From: Acididesulfobacillus acetoxydans
Lineage (GTDB): Bacteria > Bacillota > Desulfitobacteriia > Desulfitobacteriales > Desulfitobacteriaceae
Direction: 5' to 3' (one strand)
Length of the DNA stretch: 52,840 bases
NCBI RefSeq assembly: GCF_900016645.1
Contig: NZ_CDGJ01000016.1
In this document: piece after piece, positions 15,761 to 24,262 of the stretch
How the letters are laid out: each line of letters opens with the position of its first letter
How positions within the stretch are numbered: position 1 is the first letter of the stretch
Notes under the pieces: model-generated
Databases searched by the model: none
What the model was told of the DNA's origin: nothing
Seen by the model: only the letters and a program-made list of their open reading frames with translations
Made by a program: the position numbers and the translations under genes

Positions 15761-16397
15761 TCACATGGTTCTGCGCAGTGGGTTGAAACTTATGCTGAAT
15801 GCCCAGGCGGACATGGAAGTGGTTGGAGAAGCCGGCGAAGGGCAGGAAACGCTTGTACAGGCGGACCGCCTCCGGCCGGATGTCCTGCTTCTGGATCTGA
15901 GCATGCCCGGAGTTGATGGGCTGCAGGTATTAGAAACGCTGGCGGCCGGCCATCCCAGCCTGAAGGTCCTGGTGCTGACGATGCACGATGATGAGGAATA
16001 TGTGAAGCGGGTCCTATCCTTGGGAGCGAGCGGTTATATTCTGAAGAGGGCCGCCGATGTGGAACTCCTGGCAGCCATTCGGACGGTGGCCCAGGGGCGG
16101 ACTTACGTGGACCAGGCTTTGAGCGGTATTTTGGTACGTCAGGCTTTTCCGCAGCCGCAGAGCAAACAGAATCAGGCACAGGTGGAAAGCCTAAGTGAGC
16201 GGGAACGAGAAGTTTTGAAACGGGTGGCCATGGGGTATACCAACCGTCAAATCGCCGAGAGCCTGGTCATCAGCATTAAAACGGTCGAGAGTCACAAAGC
16301 CCATGTCAAGGACAAACTGGGGCTGAAAGGGCGTTCCGAGTTAGTTCGCTATGCCGTGCAGCATGGTCTTCTGCCCGGGGGAGCGGCTCGGGAGTGA
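15729..16397 (+). CDS. LuxR/NarL-type response regulator
   Basis: 222 residues. The receiver domain has the acidic pair in LLADDH, phospho-acceptor D56 in LLLDLSMPG, and Lys in ILKRA. The C-terminal LuxR helix-turn-helix reads SLSEREREVLKRVAMGYTNRQIAESLVISIKTVESH. GTG 15729 is chosen because GAAGGAGGG precedes it at good spacing and the receiver begins right after it; it overlaps the kinase gene by 32 bases. A terminator follows. The likely target is the reductase operon starting at 16665. Confidence 0.93.
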   Translation: MAKTRILLADDHMVLRSGLKLMLNAQADMEVVGEAGEGQETLVQADRLRPDVLLLDLSMPGVDGLQVLETLAAGHPSLKVLVLTMHDDEEYVKRVLSLGASGYILKRAADVELLAAIRTVAQGRTYVDQALSGILVRQAFPQPQSKQNQAQVESLSEREREVLKRVAMGYTNRQIAESLVISIKTVESHKAHVKDKLGLKGRSELVRYAVQHGLLPGGAARE

Positions 16398-16437
16398 ACT
16401 CATTCAACTCAAGTTGAACAACTTGCGATTGATTGAA

Positions 16438-16472
16438 AACCCTGATAGTTAAAGTGTGCTATCAGGGTTTTT
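16438..16472 (+). terminator. Rho-independent terminator of the sensor operon
   Basis: AACCCTGATAG (16438-16448) pairs perfectly with CTATCAGGGTT (16459-16469) and is followed by T's. It lies 40 bases after the response-regulator stop and separates the sensor genes from the reductase genes. Confidence 0.88.
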
Positions 16473-16541
16473 CCCTGATCCGAAGGTCGGTGAAGTTAGA
16501 GGAATTGCCGGATTAAAATTTAGCGGTCAACTCTTTAAAAT

Positions 16542-16577
16542 AAATTATAGGACTCCGACCTAAAATTATAGACTCCG
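16542..16577 (+). promoter_or_regulatory. Direct repeats upstream of the reductase operon, possible activator sites
   Basis: AAATTATAGGACTCCG (16542-16557) and AAATTATAGACTCCG (16563-16577) start 21 bases apart, two helical turns, about 90-120 bases before the FeS subunit start. They are candidate binding sites for the adjacent response regulator; this is inference from spacing and position. Confidence 0.35.
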
Positions 16578-16664
16578 GATCCAGCGCGAGGACGCCAGAC
16601 TACCGGACACGGATGTTAAGGTATGGGACCCAAAGGACGTTTTATAATGGGGAAGGTGATCACA

Positions 16665-17699
16665 ATGGCTGAAAAGGAAAAACCGGTTAAACAAGAAGAC
16701 GACAAGGTTCCGGATCGGCGGGGATTTCTGAAAAAGGCTCTCACCCTGGGCGGGGTGTTAGGGACTGCCGGTGCTTTTGGTGCTCTGGGTATCGGTAAAG
16801 CTTTGGCCGCAGGGCAGTCAGGGGGAGAAAGTCAGCCCGGCGGGATGATTCAGACGGACGGTGATGCCCTGACTTGGCAAGGCTATGCCGATCCGGATCT
16901 CAATAAGGCAGACGGCTGGCAGGATTGGAACCGCCTGCTGAACCCGGCCAAACTGCCCATTTACCATGATAATTTCGCTCAGATCAAGGCGGCGCGGCCG
17001 AAACACCATTGGGCCATTGTTGTCGATCTGCGTAAATGCACCGGCTGCCAATCCTGTGTCGTCGCCTGCAAAAGCGAGAACAACATTCCGGTGGGAAGTT
17101 ACCGTACTTGGGTGGATGTGGGGCAAATCGGCCGGACTGTGGCGGCTGCCGCCGGGGATGTGGTGACCGATGAGGGAAGTTATGTGCAAGAAGTCAAAGT
17201 GCGCAATATTCCCAAGCTCTGCAATCACTGTGACAATCCCCCCTGTGTCACCGTCTGTCCGGTCAAAGCTACTTTTAAGCGCGCCGACGGTCCGGTGCTC
17301 GTCGATCCGCGCCTCTGCATCGGTTGCGGCACCTGTGTCAATGCCTGTCCTTACGATGCCCGTTACCTTAACCCGATTTCCCATACCGCGGACAAATGTA
17401 CTTTATGTGTGGAGCGGATTGACGCCGGCCTGCTGCCGGCCTGTGTCACGACCTGTGTCGGCCGGGCGCGCGTTTTTGGGGATCTGCTCGATCCCGAGAG
17501 CGAGGTTTCCCAACTGCTGGCCCATTACCCGGTGCAGGTGCGCAAACCGGAAGTCGGCACCCAACCACAAGTTTTTTATATCGGCCTGGACGGGGAACTG
17601 AGTACGTCTGATAACTCGGCAAGCGAGCGGCTGGTTTACACCTATGCCATGAATACCAATTCGACAGCTTACCGGAAGCTGAATGCTCCGCGTAAATAG
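16665..17699 (+). CDS. 4Fe-4S dicluster electron-transfer subunit of a molybdoenzyme (TtrB-like)
   Basis: 344 residues. A twin-arginine signal is visible (DRRGFLKKALTLGG), so the protein is exported folded with its clusters. Four Cys groups follow: CTGCQSCVVAC, CNHCDNPPCVTVCPVK, CIGCGTCVNACPY and CTLCVERIDAGLLPACVTTC, enough for four [4Fe-4S] clusters that pass electrons between the membrane anchor and the catalytic subunit. A Tat signal on this subunit and the gene order FeS-NrfD-Mo fit TtrBCA and SrdBCA complexes. ATG 16665 has AAGGTGAT upstream; ATGs at 16647 and 16623 are alternatives. Confidence 0.92.
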   Translation: MAEKEKPVKQEDDKVPDRRGFLKKALTLGGVLGTAGAFGALGIGKALAAGQSGGESQPGGMIQTDGDALTWQGYADPDLNKADGWQDWNRLLNPAKLPIYHDNFAQIKAARPKHHWAIVVDLRKCTGCQSCVVACKSENNIPVGSYRTWVDVGQIGRTVAAAAGDVVTDEGSYVQEVKVRNIPKLCNHCDNPPCVTVCPVKATFKRADGPVLVDPRLCIGCGTCVNACPYDARYLNPISHTADKCTLCVERIDAGLLPACVTTCVGRARVFGDLLDPESEVSQLLAHYPVQVRKPEVGTQPQVFYIGLDGELSTSDNSASERLVYTYAMNTNSTAYRKLNAPRK

Positions 17700-17902
17700 T
17701 TTGAAGCTCCGGGAGATTAAGATTACTGGGTATGGAGATTACTGGAGTTCGAAGTCCTGGAAGTTTTAAATCCTGGAGTTGGGGGTTCCGGGAGTCAGAA
17801 GTTCCAGGGTATTGAGGTGAGACTTTTCCGGACGGTGCCGCGTTGCTCTGTGTGGGTTCTCCCGAGGACAGCCCTTAAATTAACGAGAAGGAGAGGAAAT
17901 GC
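17700..17902 (+). other. Spacer with decayed short repeats
   Basis: Variants of CTGGAGTT, CCGGGAGT and CCTGGAAGT recur about six times between 17705 and 17815. No coding sequence is seen. A GAAGGAGAGG ribosome binding site for the next gene lies at its end. Confidence 0.4.
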
Positions 17903-19105
17903 ATGGGACTGGAACAGGTTTACTGGACGTTGCCGATTGTGGCGTATCCCTATATTTCCGGTCTGATAGCGGGCTCATTTATCGTTGGCTCCCTATCCAA
18001 AGTATTCGGACAAAAGCAGTATGAGCCCTTGACCAAATTATCCCTGCTTGTAACCTTCGCCTTTATTCTGTTTGCGCCGGTGGGTCCGCTCGCTGACGCT
18101 CGGCAGCCCTCCCGCTGGTGGGAACTGTTCACCAGACCGCACCTGCCCTGGGCGCCGATGGGACTTTTTACAATGATTTGGACGGCGTATTTGCTCTTGG
18201 TTCTGGCAGAGATGTATTTGGCTTTCAGGGTGGACTTTTGCCGGCTGGCAGCAGTTGAGACCGGCTGGCGGGCCGGACTTTATCGGGTGCTCGCCCTGGG
18301 TTCCACGGATACTTCCGAACGGCGGCAGTCCAAGGAGCACAAATGGCAGGTGGGTTTAGCCGGGACGGGGATTTTTCTGGCCTTCGCCTTTCACGGTTAC
18401 ATCGGCTTTATCTTCGGGGCGATTAAAGCTCGTCCTCTCTGGCATAACGCTTTGATGATGCCGATGTTCATCACTTCCGCTATTCTCTCGGGTATCGCTC
18501 TTATGATAGTTGTCTATACTCTAACCTTCCGTTATTTTTCACGGGAGCGGCAAGTCGACGTGAGCCTGACCAACGGCTTGATGAAGATCATGACCTGGGT
18601 AATGTTGGTCGATCTGTTCTTAGATATTGTCGACGTCTTGAACTCTGCTCCCACGGCCTATGCGGACGCGGCCACGGGTCAAGGATTTGCCCAGGTTTTC
18701 CTGCACGGCCCTTTGGCGGGAGCTTATTGGTTCGGGCAAGTCGGACTTTTGGTCTTGGCGTTGATCCTGGCCTTTCTGCCTCAAATTCGGCGATCGGCTT
18801 TGCTCGCTTCCCTGACTTCCCTCCTCGTGCTCGTCAGCGTTTTCTTCATGCGTTACAACGTGGTTATAGGCGGGCAACTCCAAGCCAAAGCCTCCCAGGG
18901 GCTTGTTCTCTATACCCCAGCCTTGTTTGGAAGGGGTTCGGTGCAGGTGGTTTTCGGAATGTTTATGTTGATTCTCTTTGTCTTTTTGGTCGTTATGAAC
19001 GTTTTTCCTTGGGATGACCAGGCGCTCAGGCAAAGGTTGGCGTTGGGGAATCGCCTTAGAGTGAGAGAACAGGCGGCGAAAGCAGCCGGGCGTCAGGTTC
19101 CGTGA
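17903..19105 (+). CDS. NrfD/PsrC-family membrane anchor subunit (TtrC-like)
   Basis: 400 residues, very hydrophobic, with about nine predicted membrane helices. The family oxidises menaquinol in the membrane and hands electrons to the FeS subunit. NrfD-like features include the N-terminal YISGLIAGSFIVGSL helix and the central HGYIGFIFGAIKARPLW segment. The start at 17903 has GAAGGAGAGG upstream. It lies between the FeS and catalytic subunits, the order of ttrBCA. The charged C-terminal tail faces the cytoplasm or the outside depending on helix count, which I cannot settle. Confidence 0.92.
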   Translation: MGLEQVYWTLPIVAYPYISGLIAGSFIVGSLSKVFGQKQYEPLTKLSLLVTFAFILFAPVGPLADARQPSRWWELFTRPHLPWAPMGLFTMIWTAYLLLVLAEMYLAFRVDFCRLAAVETGWRAGLYRVLALGSTDTSERRQSKEHKWQVGLAGTGIFLAFAFHGYIGFIFGAIKARPLWHNALMMPMFITSAILSGIALMIVVYTLTFRYFSRERQVDVSLTNGLMKIMTWVMLVDLFLDIVDVLNSAPTAYADAATGQGFAQVFLHGPLAGAYWFGQVGLLVLALILAFLPQIRRSALLASLTSLLVLVSVFFMRYNVVIGGQLQAKASQGLVLYTPALFGRGSVQVVFGMFMLILFVFLVVMNVFPWDDQALRQRLALGNRLRVREQAAKAAGRQVP

Positions 19106-19181
19106 GAGACTAAGGCTATTTTAAACTAAAGTTGTTTTGACGACCGGGATCTTCTCCAGACGAAGATGCTTAGAATCCTTG

Positions 19182-19213
19182 TTTATAGAAATAGTGTTTT
19201 ATAGAAATAGTGT
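19182..19213 (+). repeat. Perfect 2 x 16-nt tandem repeat
   Basis: TTTATAGAAATAGTGT occurs twice head to tail in the 170-base gap before the catalytic subunit, followed by TTTGACG. It may be a recent slippage event. Confidence 0.7.
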
Positions 19214-19275
19214 TTTGACGAGCGATGCCGGTAGCCTTGAGTCAGCAAATCGGAGTGAAACGGAGGGAAGCAGCG

Positions 19276-22200
19276 ATGAGCGATAATTTAAACATGCAAA
19301 GACGGACATTTTTAAAAGGCGTCGCCTTGGGTGGTTCTTTGCTGGGAGGGCTATGGGGCAGTATGCCCTGGCTGCCCGACGTAGTGAAGCGACGCGGTCA
19401 ATATGTCTACCCACAGCGAATTGAATCCTGGCCCGGGGTGGATGTGCGCTATTCGGTTTGCCGGCAGTGCCGTTCGGACTGTGGACTGGAGGCCAGGGTG
19501 TTTAACAATGTCCTTTTGAAATTGGACGGCAATCCTTACCACCCTAATTCGACGGAGCCTCAACTCCCCTACGCCGCGGATCCTCAAGAGGCCCTGGGGG
19601 CCAAAATCCCCCACTCGCTCTGCGCCCGCGGGCAGGCGGGAGCCCAGACGCTCTATGATCCCTACCGGGTTCTTCAGCCCCTGAAACGGACGGGACCGCG
19701 CGGTTCTGGCAAGTTTAAAACGATCTCCTGGGAGCAGTTGGTGGAGGAGACGGTCAAGGGCGGACTTCTCTTTAAGGACGTGCCAGGGGAGGAAAAGCGC
19801 CAGGTGGACGGGTTTGCCCAACTCTGGAACCAAGGCCGGGGGCGGTTCACTCCCGCAGACCCGGCGCACCCGGATATGGGTCCTCAGACCAATCAACTGG
19901 TGGCGTATTGGGGACGGGCCGAAGTGGGTCAAAACACCTTTATCCAGCGTTTCGCCGCCGCTTTCGGCAGTGTCAACGCTCTGCCGCACGTGGGGATCTG
20001 CGAGCTGAATCACCATGTCGCCACCCAGCAGTCCTTGAATGGGGCGGTGGCCATGTTAAAGCCGGATATTGCCAACTCAGAATTCGTTATTTGGTTTGGG
20101 GCCGGAATTTATACCGCCAATTTCCCCATGCAGGCTTTGGCCCGGAAGATTGCGGCCGCTTCGTCCCGGGGCCTGAAGTTCGTCCTGGTGGATGTTTCGG
20201 CCACGGCGGGCGTGGCCCACGCGGACCGTTTCATTACAGTAAAGCCGGGCGGGGACGGAGCCCTGGCCATGGGGATGGTTCGCTGGATTCTGGAGAATCA
20301 CCGCTATGACAGCCGCTTCCTGATGAATACCACTTTGAAGGCGGCTGAGACTCAGGGGGAGCCGAACTATGCCAACGCGTCCTACCTTGTGATCAGCGAT
20401 CCGTCTCATCCTAAGGCGCACAAATTTGCCCGGGCCGCTGACGTCGGTCTGGCGGCTGCCGGTTCCACTGACGCCGATAAATATGTGGTGATTGACGCGG
20501 GCGGTCAGCCGGCAGTGTTTGATACGGTGGATCAGGGTCTTCTCTGGCCCCAGGGGGATCTGGAAGTAAAACCGACGACGGTCGGCGGGGTGAGCTGCCT
20601 CACAGCCATGCAGATCCTCTGCCAAACGGCACAGGAGCACACTTTGGCGGATTATGCCAAACTCGCCGGGGTGAGCAGCCGGGTGATCACGGATTTGGCC
20701 CGGGAGTTCACCTCTCACGGTAAGAAGGCGGTGGCCGATTTTTATCGCGGACCGGCTATGCACACCAATGGGTTCTACAACGGGCGCTCGATCATGACCC
20801 TTAATTTCCTCATTGGCAACATTGACTGGGTGGGAGGGTATATGGCGGGCGGAGGTACGGCTGATTTTATGGGGACTAAACCCACCTCTCCATTTCCTTT
20901 GGGCAAATGGCCCAACCAGCCCAAAGGTGTTCCGAACGGGGCCAAAATCTCGCGAGAAGGGGCTTTTTACGAAAAGACCAGCTACTACAAGGAACTTGAA
21001 GACAAAGGCCGCTCTCCTTTCCCCGCCAAGCGCCCCTGGTATCCCTTCGGCTTTGGCATTTGGCATGAAATCTTCGGCGGAATATGGGATGAGTATCCTT
21101 ACCCTGCCAAAATCGTCTACCAACACATGGGAAATCCAGCCTATTCGGCACCACCCGGCATGGGTGGCGCGGACGACGAGAAACTTCCCTGGTTCCGTAT
21201 GATCAAAGATCTGAACAAAGTGCCGCTCTTTATCACCGATGACATCGTCCTTTCCGAAACATCCATGTATGCCGACTATATCGTTCCGGACAGCACTTTT
21301 CTGGAAGCCTGGGGGGCTTTGCCGGGATTTCCCACGACACCCACGTCTGTGATCGGAATCCGCCAGCCGGTCGTAGATCCCCTGATGGCCAAGACCAAGG
21401 ACGGACGGCCCATGTGCTTTGAAACGTATTATATCGACGTGGCGGAGAAGTTAGGCATGCCGGGTTTTGGCAAGAATGCCTTTATGGACGGGGGAAGCCT
21501 GCACCGGCGGGAAGACTTCTATTTGCGCATGATCGCCAACGTCGCCTATGATACCGGCACTTATCTTCAGCTTGATTCTCAGGGGTTGCCGGCCAAGATG
21601 GGTCCCGTGCCCGATGCCACGGCCGCGGAAATGAAGAGTGTGGCAAGCTGGCAGAAGCAGTTCGGCTCTGTTTTGACCGAAGCCCAGTGGCGGAAAGTGG
21701 CCTATGTCATGGCCCGGGGCGGACGCTTTGAGGATTATGGGCTGGCTTACCTGGGCGAAAAACCCGGCTGGCTCACCCATCGCTACGGCAGTGCCAAGAA
21801 CCTGCTGCAAATTTACAATGAGGCTGTAGGGAGCACCCACAACGCGATCAGCGGCGAAGTATTTCATGGCACGGGCATTGCGCTGCCTCAGCGGACAATG
21901 AAAGGGCGTCTGCTGGATAATATCGATCCTTCAAAAGAATTCAACTTCCATCTGACCACGTACAAGCTGCCGATTCACACCCAATCCCGTACCATCAATG
22001 ATCCCTGGCTGTTGGAACTTCTGCAGGAGAACTTTATCGAGCTCAACGACGCGGACGCCCAACGCTTGGGTATCGCGGACGGGGATTGGATCAGGGTGGC
22101 ATCCGCCAGTTATCCCCGGGGGATTACGGGGAGAGCGCGCAGTCTTCCGGGGGTGCGGCCCGGGGTGGTCACATTTACCAATTCGTTCGGTCATTGGCAC

Positions 22201-22398
22201 TACGGTTCCGGCACTTGGCAAGTCGACGGCCAAACGCTCCGGGGGGATGATGCCCGTAACGGCGGGGTACGGCTCAATCCGCTGATGCGTCTGGATCCGG
22301 ATATGCAGGATGCCAGCGGCTGGGGAACGTGTCTGGAAGATCCGGTAGGCGGAGGGGCGTCGTATTTTGACACCAAGGTTAAGATCAGCAAGCTCTGA
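19276..22398 (+). CDS. Molybdopterin oxidoreductase catalytic subunit, tetrathionate/selenate-reductase-like (TtrA/SrdA)
   Basis: 1040 residues, close to TtrA length. A Tat signal (MQRRTFLKGVALGG) opens the protein. An N-terminal [4Fe-4S] site has C62, C65, C69 (CRQCRSDC) and C116 in LCARGQ. The Mo ligand is probably C242 in HVGICELNHH. Molybdopterin-binding segments follow, including the C-terminal DPxxP-like and NSFGHWHYG regions. The enzyme reduces an oxyanion or sulfur oxyanion outside the membrane. Within the DMSO-reductase superfamily the gene order, size and neighbours favour the tetrathionate/selenate/arsenate branch; the substrate is not decided by sequence alone. ATG 19276 follows CGGAGGG at nine bases; an ATG at 19225 is in frame but lacks a good site and would displace the signal peptide. 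Confidence 0.9.
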   Translation: MSDNLNMQRRTFLKGVALGGSLLGGLWGSMPWLPDVVKRRGQYVYPQRIESWPGVDVRYSVCRQCRSDCGLEARVFNNVLLKLDGNPYHPNSTEPQLPYAADPQEALGAKIPHSLCARGQAGAQTLYDPYRVLQPLKRTGPRGSGKFKTISWEQLVEETVKGGLLFKDVPGEEKRQVDGFAQLWNQGRGRFTPADPAHPDMGPQTNQLVAYWGRAEVGQNTFIQRFAAAFGSVNALPHVGICELNHHVATQQSLNGAVAMLKPDIANSEFVIWFGAGIYTANFPMQALARKIAAASSRGLKFVLVDVSATAGVAHADRFITVKPGGDGALAMGMVRWILENHRYDSRFLMNTTLKAAETQGEPNYANASYLVISDPSHPKAHKFARAADVGLAAAGSTDADKYVVIDAGGQPAVFDTVDQGLLWPQGDLEVKPTTVGGVSCLTAMQILCQTAQEHTLADYAKLAGVSSRVITDLAREFTSHGKKAVADFYRGPAMHTNGFYNGRSIMTLNFLIGNIDWVGGYMAGGGTADFMGTKPTSPFPLGKWPNQPKGVPNGAKISREGAFYEKTSYYKELEDKGRSPFPAKRPWYPFGFGIWHEIFGGIWDEYPYPAKIVYQHMGNPAYSAPPGMGGADDEKLPWFRMIKDLNKVPLFITDDIVLSETSMYADYIVPDSTFLEAWGALPGFPTTPTSVIGIRQPVVDPLMAKTKDGRPMCFETYYIDVAEKLGMPGFGKNAFMDGGSLHRREDFYLRMIANVAYDTGTYLQLDSQGLPAKMGPVPDATAAEMKSVASWQKQFGSVLTEAQWRKVAYVMARGGRFEDYGLAYLGEKPGWLTHRYGSAKNLLQIYNEAVGSTHNAISGEVFHGTGIALPQRTMKGRLLDNIDPSKEFNFHLTTYKLPIHTQSRTINDPWLLELLQENFIELNDADAQRLGIADGDWIRVASASYPRGITGRARSLPGVRPGVVTFTNSFGHWHYGSGTWQVDGQTLRGDDARNGGVRLNPLMRLDPDMQDASGWGTCLEDPVGGGASYFDTKVKISKL

Positions 22399-22725
22399 GA
22401 TCAGTGAAGATTTGCGATCGGCCGGATCCGGCATCAGTAAGCTCTAAGAGCGGTAATGGGCAAGGACCGGAATCAGCGCCGTTCAAGGGCAGATGCCCGC
22501 ACCACATTCTTGTGACACCGGCGGTGAAGACACAAGGTGAAGTCTTGCGAAAGGGGCAGGACGGCCGAATCGGTTCTATGAACCGTTTCGGCTGTGCCGG
22601 CAACAAGAAGCCCTGACAGCCGGCGATTACAGAGAGTTTGCGGGCCGTAAATGTCAAGAACGGGGATTTAAAGATCGTTGCGTAACGCAGTCGTCTTAAA
22701 AGGAACACCTGAAGGAGATGGAAAG
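22399..22725 (+). other. 327-base gap before the chaperone gene, no gene seen
   Basis: Short hairpins are possible (GGCCGAA-TCGGTTC with AACCG-TTTCGGC near 22570-22600; AAGAC/GTCTT near 22527-22547), but I recognise no RNA family. The chaperone's ribosome binding site GAAGGAG lies at its end. Confidence 0.3.
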
Positions 22726-23484
22726 ATGCTCAGCCGGATCAACAGGACCTCTTTCAGTGGGGAACAGCCCTTGTTGGAATCCTTCACGGCAGAGTTACAG
22801 CCGGAATTCGCTCGGCAAGAAATTGAGTTATGGTCGGGAAGGCGCCTTCTCTATGGTTTGGCTGCCGTATTTTTAGGCAGGCCGCCGGCTGAGGAATGGC
22901 TGGCACAGGTGTTTTCCCCATCATTCATTGTGGTGGTGGAAAACTTGGGGCTGTCAAGGAATCTGTCGGATGGTCTGAAACAAGTCCTTGGGATTGTTCA
23001 GGACCCCGCCGAGCTTCCTCAATTTCTCGCCGACGCCCAAACGGAGTATGAGAGGTTGTTTAGGGTGCCTTTGAAAGGGACGATGGTGCCTTTGGGGGCA
23101 GGCGCGTATCTCCCGCGGGAGGCTGACTTGAACCGGCGTCGGGTAATTGTCGAAGGTTGGTATGCCCGCTTTGCTTTTGACTGGCGGGAGTATCTAGTCG
23201 GAACCCCCGGCGTCTGGCCAAACGAACCGGAACACGCGCTGCTGCTTCTGACTTTCCTCGCTATTCTGGCTGATGAGGTGGTTACCGGTCTCAGCGAAGG
23301 GGATGGCTTAGCTCCGGATCTGATGGCGCTCTGGCATGAAGTCTTAAGCTTGACACAGGAATGGTTGCCTGCGTGTATGGCTCGAGTGGCAGACCGGAGC
23401 CAAAATCTGTATTTCCGGAGTCTGGCACGGTTGACGGGTGAAGTCTTGGCGCGGGACGGAGGGGAACTTCCCCGAAAGTCTTAG
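22726..23484 (+). CDS. TorD-family molybdoenzyme chaperone
   Basis: 252 residues, all-helical by composition. TorD/DmsD proteins bind the Tat signal of a molybdoenzyme and hold it until the cofactor is inserted. The family pattern is seen in YERLFRVPLKGTMVPLGAGAYL and in LLLLTFLAILADEV. Location directly after the catalytic subunit makes that subunit the probable client. ATG 22726 follows GAAGGAGATGG. A strong hairpin terminator closes the operon. Confidence 0.85.
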   Translation: MLSRINRTSFSGEQPLLESFTAELQPEFARQEIELWSGRRLLYGLAAVFLGRPPAEEWLAQVFSPSFIVVVENLGLSRNLSDGLKQVLGIVQDPAELPQFLADAQTEYERLFRVPLKGTMVPLGAGAYLPREADLNRRRVIVEGWYARFAFDWREYLVGTPGVWPNEPEHALLLLTFLAILADEVVTGLSEGDGLAPDLMALWHEVLSLTQEWLPACMARVADRSQNLYFRSLARLTGEVLARDGGELPRKS

Positions 23485-23520
23485 GACAAGGCAGTGCGGC
23501 GCTCCTTTTGAGCAAGTTTG

Positions 23521-23550
23521 AGCCCCGGGGATATCCCCGGGGCTTCTGTC
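23521..23550 (+). terminator. Terminator of the reductase operon
   Basis: AGCCCCGGGG (23521-23530) and CCCCGGGGCT (23535-23544) form a perfect 10-bp stem with an ATAT loop, followed by TCTGTC. The T-run is poor but the stem is very stable, 36 bases after the chaperone stop. Confidence 0.65.
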
Positions 23551-23712
23551 GCCGAGTCTTTTCACCCTCCGTTGGCGGTGACTGGGGGGCATTGAGGTCC
23601 AACCGGCGGACTCTCCGGAAGGGAAGGAAGATTCCTGCGCAGCCCGGCAGAAGCTAAAAGGGTCCATGCCTTGTGGACATGCCTTGTGGCTTCTGCCCTG
23701 AACGAGGAAGGT

Positions 23713-24060
23713 ATGTTTGATATTCTTCGGGAATTTCTCTATAATACAATTGGCGAGTTCGTAGTGAATAAGGTGGTAAACCAAAGTTTTATTTGGATAA
23801 ACTGTCGCTTGAACCGACTATTTGATCACCAGACGCAGCTGAAAATCCATTTAGAATCACAGGCGAAGCTCTTTATCCGACAGGGACTCTTAAGTGGGGC
23901 TTTTCAGCCACTATGGTCTTATATATTGGAGTTTGAAGTTGTCAGAAGCGAAGGAATGAAGGAGCCTTTCGGCTATACGAAATGGCAGGAGAATCTTTTT
24001 AAGGATATGGGCGTTCGGAAGTTAAGCGAAAAGGCCATGGACAGCATCATGACAGGGTGA
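23713..24060 (+). CDS. Hypothetical protein
   Basis: 115 residues beginning MFDILREFLYNTIGEF. No family recognised. It has an amphipathic N-terminus, no clear membrane segment, and is rich in Phe, Leu and charged residues. ATG 23713 follows GAGGAAGG. It lies 19 bases upstream of another small gene and then topoisomerase III, all on the same strand, so the three may form an operon. Confidence 0.6.
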   Translation: MFDILREFLYNTIGEFVVNKVVNQSFIWINCRLNRLFDHQTQLKIHLESQAKLFIRQGLLSGAFQPLWSYILEFEVVRSEGMKEPFGYTKWQENLFKDMGVRKLSEKAMDSIMTG

Positions 24061-24079
24061 AGAAATAGGAGGATAAACG

Positions 24080-24235
24080 ATGGACGACCAAACCCGGGAA
24101 GCGATGCTCAAAATCATTGAGGACAAAAAACGCAAGAGCGCGAGTCAGAAAGGATGGCAGCGTGGTCAGGGACGCCTGGGGAACCCTCAAACCGGGGTCA
24201 AGAAATACAAAAAAGGCGGCTTATTCGACAAATAG
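24080..24235 (+). CDS. Small basic protein, 51 residues, unknown function
   Basis: Reads MDDQTREAMLKIIEDKKRKS and on to KKYKKGGLFDK, stop TAG at 24233. AGGAGGA sits seven bases before the ATG, as good a site as any in the window. The C-terminal half is Gly/Lys/Arg-rich (QRGQGRLGNPQTGVKKYKKG) and could bind nucleic acid, which is inference. It ends 27 bases before topB. Confidence 0.7.
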   Translation: MDDQTREAMLKIIEDKKRKSASQKGWQRGQGRLGNPQTGVKKYKKGGLFDK

Positions 24236-24262
24236 AAACCGCGATGAGGTAGGGAGTTCATC

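Noticed and set aside
22404..22616. 70-codon open frame between the catalytic subunit and the chaperone
   Set aside because: No start signal, composition not protein-like, no recognisable family.
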